Shown: one piece after another, positions 53,694-61,011 of the stretch
Layout: each line of letters opens with the position of its first letter
Numbering within the stretch: position 1 is the stretch's first letter
Source: DATGPD01 sp041398565
GTDB taxonomy: Bacteria > Planctomycetota > UBA1135 > UBA2386
NCBI GenBank assembly: GCA_041398565.1
Contig: JAWKUN010000002.1
Coordinates: 1,922,001 to 1,986,000, forward strand
Reading direction: 5' to 3'
DNA length: 64,000 nucleotides
The notes under the pieces: model-generated
Told to the model about the DNA's origin: nothing
The model's database searches: none
Seen by the model: only the letters and a program-made list of their open reading frames with translations
Program-made: the position numbers and the translations under genes

Positions 53694-54344
53694 CTACCGT
53701 AGACGCGCCCGCATCTCGTACGGCTCCGGATCGTTCTGCGGATCGGGCGTCTTCACGTCCACCTGCCACTCGATCTCGGTTGGGAGGTCGAAGGTCGGCG
53801 TCCATGTCTGCGTGTGGATCCTACCGGAGTCGCCGATCTTCCTGCCCTGGCCGTCGAACACCGTCACCACGTACTCGCAACCGGGGCTGCCGAACCGCCA
53901 GGTGAACTCGCCGTAGCGGTCGACGACACCCTGCGGGGCCGCGGCGTCGGCAGCAACTCGAGCGCCGGGGCCGAGCTCGCCATCGCCGGTGGCCGAAGGC
54001 GTCGACCACGTGCGCCAGGTCAGGGCGATGCCGAGCACCGCGGCTGCGGCGAGCCACAGCCCGAGGGTCCGGACCCGCGTTTGGCGTCGGCGCCGGCGAG
54101 CGACATCGGTGACCGTTCGCTCACCTGACACCCCGCGCAGTGTCGCTGCCTCCGCCAGGACCGCGGCGCGCTCCTTGCCGAGTGTCCGCAGATGGGCTGC
54201 GGTTGCGCGCAGGCGCGCAACCGCGTCGCGCACCTCCGGGTCCTTGGCGGCGGCGGCCTTCACCTCCGGCGCCTCGAGGTCGACCTCGCCCGACCACAGG
54301 CGTTCTAGGATCTCGTCCCTGCTCATCGCGGCGTGCATTTTCAT
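53694..54344 (-). CDS. Membrane anti-sigma-factor-like protein
   Basis: A 216-residue single-pass protein; ATG 54344 or ATG 54326 can start it. The N-terminal cytoplasmic ~90 residues are helical and charged (SRDEILERLWSGEVDL, KDPEVRDAVARLRATAAHLR), lacking the HxxxCxxC zinc motif of classical ZAS anti-sigma factors. A membrane helix spans ~93-110 (TLGLWLAAAAVLGIALTW). The periplasmic part is a fibronectin-like sandwich (YGEFTWRFGSPGCEYVVTVF, TFDLPTEIEWQVDV). It sits between an ECF sigma gene (70 bases upstream) and the CHAT gene (23 bases downstream). Position and topology give the anti-sigma call; the sequence alone does not prove it. Confidence 0.72.
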   Translation of the reverse strand: MKMHAAMSRDEILERLWSGEVDLEAPEVKAAAAKDPEVRDAVARLRATAAHLRTLGKERAAVLAEAATLRGVSGERTVTDVARRRRRQTRVRTLGLWLAAAAVLGIALTWRTWSTPSATGDGELGPGARVAADAAAPQGVVDRYGEFTWRFGSPGCEYVVTVFDGQGRKIGDSGRIHTQTWTPTFDLPTEIEWQVDVKTPDPQNDPEPYEMRARLR

Positions 54345-54414
54345 GGACCAGCCGTGCGCGGGCCAGTGGGGTGCTGACACAGAGTGCGAATCGCGCGTGC
54401 ACGCCGGGCCGGCG

Positions 54415-55002
54415 TCAGATGCGCTCATCGCGTTCCTCCTGCTCCTCCTTCGGGCGCTGCGACTCGTCCAGCAGGCCGGGGGTGAGCCGCTCCAGCTTGC
54501 GCAGGCCACGGTAGTAGCGAGCCTTGGCGTTGACGTAGCTGAGGCCTAAGCGTTCGGCGATCGCGTCGAAGTCCAGACCCTCGAAGCAACGCAAGCGCAA
54601 GACCTCGGCTTCGGAACCGCCGAGGCGCTCGAGGGCGCGGTCGGCGTTCTCCTGCGCGACCAGTTCGGCCTCGGCGTCCGAACCCGCGGCTCGATTGGGC
54701 AGCGCGTCGAGATCGTCGGTGGCCTGCGGCCGCCGCAGCTTCTTGCGCATGAAGTTCAGCAGCTGGTAGCGGCAGATCCGCGACAGCCAGCCGTCGAAAG
54801 CGCCGCGTCCCTCGTATTCGCGCAGCTTCTCCAGCACGAGGAGGGTCGTCTCGCCGGTCAGATCCTCGACGTCGTGGGTGTCGAGCGGGAAGCCGAGACG
54901 GCGGTTGAGCGCATGCAGGATGCGCGCCAGCACGCGCAGGCGGTCGATCATGGCCGCCTCGCCCGCCGCGGACCCTTCCAGGTAGGCGTGGACCAGGTCC
55001 AC
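54415..55002 (-). CDS. ECF-type RNA polymerase sigma factor
   Basis: A ~195-residue sigma factor. Region 2 is clear (THDVEDLTGETTLLVLEKL, GAFDGWLSRICRYQLLNFMR) and so is region 4 (EAEVLRLRCFEGLDFDAIAE, RLGLSYVNAKARYYRGLRKL). GTG 55002 is chosen because VDLVHAYLEGSAAGEAA is the usual ECF beginning; the frame runs open to 55311, but that extension is Arg/Pro-rich and unlike any sigma factor. It is the first gene of an operon with the membrane anti-sigma-like protein and the CHAT protein. ECF sigma factors usually activate their own operon; no -35/-10 pair could be assigned. The Glu-rich end (PKEEQEERDE) is unusual. Confidence 0.9.
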   Translation of the reverse strand: MDLVHAYLEGSAAGEAAMIDRLRVLARILHALNRRLGFPLDTHDVEDLTGETTLLVLEKLREYEGRGAFDGWLSRICRYQLLNFMRKKLRRPQATDDLDALPNRAAGSDAEAELVAQENADRALERLGGSEAEVLRLRCFEGLDFDAIAERLGLSYVNAKARYYRGLRKLERLTPGLLDESQRPKEEQEERDERI

Positions 55003-55464
55003 ATCAGCCTCCCACGATGCGAACAGGGCGCGGCTTCGGTCGGTTGGCGACAAGACAGGCGCGGATTGTCGCGACTGGCGCCGCCCCGCCAAGACCTTGC
55101 CGGTTGCCGGCGGTGCTTCGGGTATCGGACACGGAGTTCGCACGGGGACGCCCTCGCAGCGTCGGAGCCTGCAGGCGCGGTGACAGAAAGCCGAACTACA
55201 GGGCCGCCGCCGCCGAGCGTGTCCAGGCACGGGGTGGCGACGGCACGGCTCTCCCCGCTGGCGCCCGAGAGTCTGTGGGCTTACGGTCCGTTCCCAAGGC
55301 CGTCCCCCCATCTGGACATGGTGGAACGCGAAAGCGTGCCAAGAACGGGGCGGCGGTGTCTTGCGAACTCGCTTCCGCGGGACGTGAGTTCGCTGGCTCG
55401 AAGATCAGAGTTTCTGGCCGTGACGATCGGGATCGCATCTCATCGTGGCAGACGTCCCTGCGGC
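55003..55464. promoter_or_regulatory. Divergent intergenic region with an inverted repeat
   Basis: A 462-base gap between divergent starts that must hold the promoters of the sigma operon and of the gene at 55465. A perfect 8-base inverted repeat (GCGAACTC at 55363-55370, GAGTTCGC at 55386-55393, 15 bases apart) lies 72 bases before the plus-strand start and could be an operator. No other element is clear. Confidence 0.4.
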
Positions 55465-56688
55465 ATGCGGTGGGCGTGCCTCGCGCTGTGGGCTGCCTGT
55501 CTGCCCATGGCGTCGTTGCCCGGGCAGCGAGAACCCAAGCCCGAGAAGGTCGACGCGTTCCAGGACCCCTACACCAAGGGCGACGCGGAGCAGCTGAAGG
55601 CGCTGGGCTACGTCGCGATCGGCCAGTTCCTCTGGCTCGGCGACGTCACCACGGCGCAGGTGCAGCAGATCCTGGGCGACGACATCGCCATCTTCATCGA
55701 GACCGAGCACTTCAAGCTGGCCTCCACGCTGCGCTCGTTCCCTTGGCCGAAGGACAAGGAGTGGCGCGCGGCCTTGCGTGCCGAGGTCGAGGCGCTGGCG
55801 GAGCGCTGCCCGGGTTTCAAGACAAAGTCGAGGTCGCTCGATCCTTGGCTGCGCGCGCATCTGTACGCCCAGCGTCTGGAGGCGCTCTACGCCGACTTCT
55901 GCGGCAAGCTCGGCATCGCCCCGGGGACGTTTCCCGAGGACCGCGGCGGCAAGCGCACCGCCGACTACATGGGCGAGGGGCCGTACCTCGGCCAGCCGGG
56001 CAAGTACCTCGTGGTGCTCGCCCACAAGGCGTTGAGCGCGGGCACCTACACGCGTGCCTTCCAGGGCAGCGCCGCGCGCGACACGACCCGCTTCAACCAC
56101 GACAAGGAAGGCAGCCTGGCGACGGTGATCGCCGCCGAGTTCGCCGAGAAGGCGTTGCGCGACGACCGCAACCTGCACTGCCACCTGGCGTACTCGGTGA
56201 CGCACAACCTCGTCGACGGCTTCAAGTACTACTGGCAGTCGGTGCCTGCGTGGCTGAGCGAGGGGATCTCGCTGTGGTTCAGCCGGCCGATCCGCGAGGA
56301 GTTCCTCAACTTCTCGGGCACCGACGACGCCGGTGCCACCACGTTGCGCGGACACGAGTGGGAGCGGCGCGTGCGCATGCGGGTCGACAATGACGTGTGG
56401 CCGAAGGCGGCGGACTTGTGCCAGGTGATGAGCGCCGCCGAGCTCGACTTCTCGTCGCACATGATGGTGTGGTCGCGCGTCGACTTCCTGATGCGCGGCC
56501 ACGCGGAGAAGTTCGGCCGCTTCGTGGCGCGCATGAAGGCACCGATGACCAACGAGGCGCGGCAACCGACGGTGGCCGAGATCGTGCAGCGCCAAGCGCA
56601 GGCGCTGCGTGACGAGCTCGGCTTCGACGAAGCCGGCTTCGACGCAGCGTGGCTGGCCTTCGTGCGTGAGACGTACTCGCGGAAGTAG
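55465..56688 (+). CDS. Exported peptidase-MA-like protein with degenerate active site
   Basis: A 407-residue exported protein from ATG 55465 (signal CLALWAACLPMASLPG). The middle resembles the DUF1570/peptidase-MA fold: a helix equivalent to the zinc helix reads LAYSVTHNLVDGFKYYWQ, followed by VPAWLSEGISLWFSRPIREE, which matches the W-L-x-E-G-x-S/A motif of gluzincins. The HExxH is not preserved (H-N-L-V-D), so it probably cannot bind zinc. The working relative in the window, at 29093-32140, has HEAAH in the same place. A binding or scaffold role is likely. The frame extends upstream but without signal or conserved sequence. The gene is divergent from the sigma factor operon. Confidence 0.75.
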   Translation: MRWACLALWAACLPMASLPGQREPKPEKVDAFQDPYTKGDAEQLKALGYVAIGQFLWLGDVTTAQVQQILGDDIAIFIETEHFKLASTLRSFPWPKDKEWRAALRAEVEALAERCPGFKTKSRSLDPWLRAHLYAQRLEALYADFCGKLGIAPGTFPEDRGGKRTADYMGEGPYLGQPGKYLVVLAHKALSAGTYTRAFQGSAARDTTRFNHDKEGSLATVIAAEFAEKALRDDRNLHCHLAYSVTHNLVDGFKYYWQSVPAWLSEGISLWFSRPIREEFLNFSGTDDAGATTLRGHEWERRVRMRVDNDVWPKAADLCQVMSAAELDFSSHMMVWSRVDFLMRGHAEKFGRFVARMKAPMTNEARQPTVAEIVQRQAQALRDELGFDEAGFDAAWLAFVRETYSRK

Positions 56689-56841
56689 GCCGCGCGCCGG
56701 CGTCGCTGTCGGCGAACGGCGGGGAGCGTCGGTCGGACGCAGGCGGGCGCCAGTCCGGCCCGTCGGTTGACGGTAGGCCGGCGTCCGGCTCTACTGCCTG
56801 GGTCTGCCCAGCCCCTGCAATCCCAGAAAGGACGACTTCTC

Positions 56842-56922
56842 GTGGCCAACTGGACTCTCAGCGGCGCGTTCCTCGCCGCCTTCTTCGTGATGGGTGCGCC
56901 CGCGGGTGCGGCCCCGCAGTGA
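56842..56922 (+). pseudogene. Signal peptide cut off by tandem in-frame TGA codons
   Basis: GTG 56842, preceded by an AGAAAGGA ribosome-binding site, opens a frame encoding a good signal peptide (GAFLAAFFVMGAPAGAAP) and then meets TGA TGA at 56920-56925. The same frame continues without stops as a Gly/Ala/Pro linker into the thioredoxin-like protein starting at ATG 57070. This looks like the true 5' end of that gene, interrupted by nonsense changes or a sequencing error. Alternatives are a 26-codon leader peptide or recoding. Confidence 0.6.
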
Positions 56923-57069
56923 TGAAGCGGTGGTGGTGGAGCCGGTTCGGCTCCGCGATGGGCGCCGGGTGATGCCGGCGGTGGTGCTGGTTTCGGTGGC
57001 GGCTCCGGCGGCGGCGTCGGTGCGCGGCCAGGAGCGGGTGGTGGTGCGGCTGCACCCTCGGCACCGGCG

Positions 57070-57825
57070 ATGGCCGGACCGCGCGGGGCGCAGGTGTTCT
57101 TCACTCGCCAGAAGACCAGCAAGGAGCGGCTCGCGATCAAGTGGGACTATCCGGAGATCCTGAAGGTCGTCGGCGACGGCGACGACAAGGACGACGGCAG
57201 TACCACGACGCGTCCGCGCATGCGCGCCTTGTCGCGCGAGGAAGCGCTGGCCAACGTCGCCAATGGCGACCTCCGGCCGCTGCTCGTCCTACGCGACTGC
57301 GAGCAGTGCAAGGGCTCCGACGACGCGCTCCTCTCCGATCGTGTCACCAACGAGCTCACGGCCACGTATGCGCGCTGGTTCCACTGTGTGCGTCTGCCGA
57401 CGGCGGTGCTGCGCGCCGACCACACCTTCGCCAAGCTGTTCGAGGGCCAGGTGGCGCCGCACATGTTCGTGTGCAGTCACGACGGCGAGAACCTGGTGCC
57501 GTTGGGTGGTCGTCCAGGGCAGCGGGAGTTGTGGCAAGCGATGACCCAGATGTTGTCCCTCGAGTACGAGGGCGACGCCGAGCGCACCGCCAAGGACATC
57601 CTCAAGCTCCTGTCCAAGTACGACCACCTCGACAGCATGGAGCAGGAACTCAACAACCAGCTCGCCCTCGAACTCGAGAAGCGTGGCGACGGGTCCGACA
57701 AGGTGCGGGCCTTGCACCGCAAGATCGAGCGCCTTCGCAAGGAGCGCGCCGAGGTCGAGAAGGTCGAGGCCAAGCTGTTCGACCTGCGGCTGAAGCGTCA
57801 GCCGTCGAGCGCGAGCGGCAAGTGA
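57070..57825 (+). CDS. Thioredoxin-like CxxC protein with coiled-coil tail
   Basis: A 251-residue open frame from the only ATG after the tandem TGA codons. Residues ~60-165 look like a thioredoxin fold: RPLLVLRDCEQCKGSDDALL with a C-E-Q-C redox motif at the expected helix start, and VAPHMFVCSHDGENLVPLGG with a cis-Pro-like position. The C-terminal ~80 residues are charged coiled coil (ELNNQLALELEKRGDGSD, IERLRKERAEVEKVEAKLFD). Read through the TGAs it would be an exported protein of ~327 residues with a Gly-rich linker (SGGGGAGSAPR...). As annotated from 57070 it lacks a signal and might be cytoplasmic or not made. It is convergent with the repeat protein gene 32 bases away. Confidence 0.7.
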   Translation: MAGPRGAQVFFTRQKTSKERLAIKWDYPEILKVVGDGDDKDDGSTTTRPRMRALSREEALANVANGDLRPLLVLRDCEQCKGSDDALLSDRVTNELTATYARWFHCVRLPTAVLRADHTFAKLFEGQVAPHMFVCSHDGENLVPLGGRPGQRELWQAMTQMLSLEYEGDAERTAKDILKLLSKYDHLDSMEQELNNQLALELEKRGDGSDKVRALHRKIERLRKERAEVEKVEAKLFDLRLKRQPSSASGK

Positions 57826-57856
57826 GCCGGGCGGCGCGGCCTCGGCCCCGTCCGGC

Positions 57857-58387
57857 CTAGGTCAGCGCCGCCTGCGTCAGCCCGCCGATCACGGCCGGCT
57901 CGCCGCGCCCCACCAGGCTCTCGAGCACGGCGCGGATCGGGCGATCGATGACGCCGCCCTTCTCGGCTCGCTCGAACGCCGCCTGCTCGCGTTTGGGCGC
58001 CGGGCGCGCCACGCGGCAAGTGCCGAACAGCGTCAGGGTGGCCAGGTCCAGGCCTTGTGGGTCGCGGGTCGCGAGCTGCTCGCAGAGTGCCCGCAGCTGC
58101 TCGCGTGGGATCTCGTGGCCGCTGGCGAGCTGCCGCATGGCGGTCCACTCGTCCAGGAGCGAAGGCAGCGCCACCTCGGTGCTCCCGAACACGGTCACCA
58201 TCATCGAGCGGTGGCGGCCCAGGATCATGTCCCACGTGGAAGGGGGGCGAGCCGGGCGCGCCAGGCGCAGCACGCGCTGCGCCAGGGTCGGTGCGTGCAA
58301 GACGCTGCTGCCGAACACGGTCAGCGTCGTGTGCCCCCGCGAGGCGAGGCTGGTCTCGGCGCTGCTGAATAGGGTCAGGTGGAACAT
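57857..58387 (-). CDS. Small protein with repeated LTVFGS-type strands
   Basis: A 176-residue soluble protein starting at ATG 58387. It contains four copies of a short beta motif, T-L-T-V-F-G-S-x-x-V-x-x-P: HLTLFSSAETSL, TLTVFGSSVLHAP, MVTVFGSTEVALP and TLTLFGTCRVARP. This pattern resembles the toastrack/DUF1707- or LiaF-like proteins, in which each strand adds a turn to a beta solenoid. No signal peptide, membrane helix or enzyme motif is present. Between repeats 3 and 4 lies a helical stretch (EWTAMRQLASGHEIPREQL). Function unknown. It is divergent from the cytochrome gene. Confidence 0.75.
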   Translation of the reverse strand: MFHLTLFSSAETSLASRGHTTLTVFGSSVLHAPTLAQRVLRLARPARPPSTWDMILGRHRSMMVTVFGSTEVALPSLLDEWTAMRQLASGHEIPREQLRALCEQLATRDPQGLDLATLTLFGTCRVARPAPKREQAAFERAEKGGVIDRPIRAVLESLVGRGEPAVIGGLTQAALT

Positions 58388-58475
58388 GCGCGTTCGCTAG
58401 GATGCCGCGAGGACGAGTGTCGCGCGATGCGGATGCGCCGCGCGAACCTTTGTGTCCTGTCCAGTTCGCGAAAAA

Positions 58476-60668
58476 ATGCCTGATACGACCTCCTCTCCGC
58501 GCTTCTCCGCCTCCCGATTGCGAGGCGACGCTGCCTGGTTGGTGGCGTGGAGCGTGCTGCTCGGCTGTGTACCTGTGCTCCTCGTGGTCTGGGCGGTCTC
58601 GGCCACCGTGGCGCCCGATCCTGTCCGCGTCGCATCCGAGTCCGCGTCGCCGGTTCGGCGCGAGGGCCGAGGACTGGTACGGTCCGAACCAGAAGCCGGA
58701 ACGGCGGCGCCGAAGGTCACAGGCGTCGCGGAGGTGGGCGCCGCGCCACCGATCCTGACGACACCGGCGACCTCACCCGCGGAGCCCGAGCCGGCCACCG
58801 GTGTGCTGGTCCGCCTCCAGCCGTTCGGGTCGGAGCCAGCTGCGCGAGCCGAGACGCGACGTTCTCGTCTCGTCGCGCTCGCGGTGCCCGCCGGCACTCC
58901 GTTCTCCTCGCGCTTCCCGCCCGGCCGCTTCCGCGCCGAGTTTCGCGGCGAGGTGAACGTCGACGTGCGCGAGCGCTACACCTTCGTCGTCGAGGGCAGC
59001 GGCGAGGCCGTCCTCGAGGTGAACGGCAAGACGGCTTGGCAGGGCGCCCTCGCCGAGTCTGCACCGGGGCGCAGCGAACCGCTGCGGCTGAAGAAGGGCG
59101 CCAACCAGCTGCTCCTGCGCTACGCGAGTCCCGACTCGGGCGACGCGCGCGTGCGGCTGCTCTGGTCGACCTCGGAGTTTCGGCCCGAGCCCATCGGGCC
59201 GTCCGTGTTGTCGCACGAGCCCTTGTCGGCCGAGGACGCGGGGGCGCGGCGCGGGCACGCGGAGCTGCTTCGGCTCCAGTGCACGGCGTGTCATGCCGAC
59301 GACCGCGTTCCGCCGGCGACGGCACCCGACCTGGCCGGAGTCGGCGCCCGCTTGCAGCCGGGCTGGGTGTACGAGTGGCTGATGCGTCCGGTGCGGGCAG
59401 GCTTCGCGCCGCGGCAGATGCCTCACTTCTTCGCCGACGACAGCGAGGGGCGACGGGCAGCGGCGGACGTTGCGGCTCACCTCGCCACCTTGCGCGAGGG
59501 CGACGGCGGCGACTCCGTGGCGCCCTCCGAGGCGCGCCAGGGTGGAGCCCTCTTCGCGCAGCTCGGCTGCATCGGCTGCCATCACCGGCCAGGTGATCGG
59601 GTGGTCGACCGCACCGGCCTCGACCACGTCGCGAGCAAGTGGTTCGCGACCGCGCTGGTGTCCTACCTGCGCGCGCCGCAGGCGCACGACCCCGGGGCGT
59701 CGATGCCCGACTTTCGTCTGACCGCGCCCGAGGCCGCGGCGCTGGCGGCGTTCCTGCGTGAGGGCGCTGCTGATCCGACCACGCCGCCGCCTGGCGACCC
59801 GGCGCGTGGCCGCGATCTCGTCGATGCGCTGGGCTGTGCCGCTTGTCATGCGCTGCCGCAGGCGCGGAAGCCGTCGGCGCCGCCATGGTCGGCGGTCGCC
59901 GCCCGCGTCGGCGACCACGACCTCTGCGGCGGTCCGCCGGCCTACCCGCCTGGCGTCGACGGTGCCCTGCTGTCAGGGTTGGTTCCGGTCGCGCTGCCGC
60001 TGGCCCAAGCGGCCGAGGAGTCGCTGCGGCGATTGCGGTGCACGGCCTGTCACGAGCGCGACGGCGTGGTCGACCAGTGGACCCAGCACAGCGGCGAGGT
60101 GAGCGACTTGCTGCCGGCGGCTCCCGCCGACCCGGCTCACCCCGAAGTGGCGCAGACGCGGCCGAGCCTCACCTGGGCGGGCGAGAAGCTGAGGGCCGAA
60201 GCTCTGCAAGACGTCGTGGCTGGGACGGTCGAGCCGCGCGCGCGCCCCTGGCTCCATGCGCGGATGCCTGGCTTCGCCGCGCACGCCGCGCCGATCGGGG
60301 CCGGACTGTCGTGCGGGCATGGGATGCTCGAGGGCGTCGATGCTCCGGCGACGTCGGACGAGGACGTCGCCCTGGGGGCCACGTTGGTGACGACCAAGAT
60401 GTTCGCGTGCGTCACCTGCCACGGCGTCGGTCCCGAGCCTCCCGTGCAGGTGTTCGAGGTCCAGGGGGTCAACTTCGCGCTAGTCGGTCGGCGCCTCAGG
60501 CCCGAGTACTTCCTGCGTTGGATGCGCAGCCCGCAGCGGGTGGACCCCGGCTCGAAGATGCCGAGCTACGCCGACGCCCGTGGCAAGACCGCGTTCACCG
60601 ACGTGCTCGGGGGAGACGCAGAGCGGCAGTTCGGTGCCATCTGGAGCTGGATCCGGAGCCTGAGATAA
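58476..60668 (+). CDS. Membrane-anchored pentaheme cytochrome c with PA14-like domain
   Basis: A 730-residue protein from ATG 58476. One N-terminal membrane helix (AWSVLLGCVPVLLVVWAVS, ~27-48) and an Ala/Pro-rich linker lead to a PA14/GLEYA-like sandwich (~150-245: FRAEFRGEVNVDVRERYTFV, GANQLLLRYASPDSG). Then come five heme-c motifs: CTACH (LQCTACHAD), CIGCH, CAACH, CTACH (RCTACHE) and CVTCH, with distal Met candidates such as PRQMPHF, ASMPDF and SKMPSY. It resembles the cytochrome parts of planctomycete PSCyt proteins but lacks their other DUF domains. It should carry electrons at the periplasmic face. The first ~8 codons of the frame before this ATG are optional. Confidence 0.92.
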   Translation: MPDTTSSPRFSASRLRGDAAWLVAWSVLLGCVPVLLVVWAVSATVAPDPVRVASESASPVRREGRGLVRSEPEAGTAAPKVTGVAEVGAAPPILTTPATSPAEPEPATGVLVRLQPFGSEPAARAETRRSRLVALAVPAGTPFSSRFPPGRFRAEFRGEVNVDVRERYTFVVEGSGEAVLEVNGKTAWQGALAESAPGRSEPLRLKKGANQLLLRYASPDSGDARVRLLWSTSEFRPEPIGPSVLSHEPLSAEDAGARRGHAELLRLQCTACHADDRVPPATAPDLAGVGARLQPGWVYEWLMRPVRAGFAPRQMPHFFADDSEGRRAAADVAAHLATLREGDGGDSVAPSEARQGGALFAQLGCIGCHHRPGDRVVDRTGLDHVASKWFATALVSYLRAPQAHDPGASMPDFRLTAPEAAALAAFLREGAADPTTPPPGDPARGRDLVDALGCAACHALPQARKPSAPPWSAVAARVGDHDLCGGPPAYPPGVDGALLSGLVPVALPLAQAAEESLRRLRCTACHERDGVVDQWTQHSGEVSDLLPAAPADPAHPEVAQTRPSLTWAGEKLRAEALQDVVAGTVEPRARPWLHARMPGFAAHAAPIGAGLSCGHGMLEGVDAPATSDEDVALGATLVTTKMFACVTCHGVGPEPPVQVFEVQGVNFALVGRRLRPEYFLRWMRSPQRVDPGSKMPSYADARGKTAFTDVLGGDAERQFGAIWSWIRSLR

Positions 60669-60821
60669 CGGGTTATCCCCTAGGCGATTGGAGAGTCGTG
60701 CGCCCGAGGTGTCCGCTACACCGTCCGACCTGGCCGTGGATGTCGGAAAGTCGTGTGGTTTCCGTCGAAGAATTTCACCGATGTCGAGCCGCGTCTGCGA
60801 AGCGTGGCGTAGCGACTGCCG

Positions 60822-60950
60822 ATGCGTACCTGCGAAATCCACTCGACGCCGCACGGCGGCCTCCTGACGGGCGTGTTTTGGGGTCTGGTCATGACGGGTG
60901 CGGCCGCTCTGAGCCTGTTCCTGGCGTTCACGATCGTCCGCAACTTCTAG
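60822..60950 (+). CDS. Possible 42-residue single-pass membrane peptide
   Basis: ATG 60822 to TAG 60948-60950 encodes a short protein with a polar start (MRTCEIHSTPHG) and a hydrophobic helix (GVFWGLVMTGAAALSLFLAF), ending TIVRNF. Codon choice is like the neighbours and the helix length suits one membrane pass. It follows the cytochrome c gene by 153 bases on the same strand, so it may be a small subunit of that complex. There is no ribosome-binding site, and short hydrophobic frames arise by chance. Confidence 0.45.
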   Translation: MRTCEIHSTPHGGLLTGVFWGLVMTGAAALSLFLAFTIVRNF

Positions 60951-61011
60951 CCTGAGCCGCACGACCGCCGCGGCACATGTGCCGCAACCCGAGAACGGCG
61001 CACGCGACTTC

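Noticed and set aside
60664..60677. GATAAC GG GTTATC palindrome over the cytochrome stop codon
   Set aside because: Arms of six bases with a two-base gap cannot form a stable hairpin, and no repeat of it was seen.
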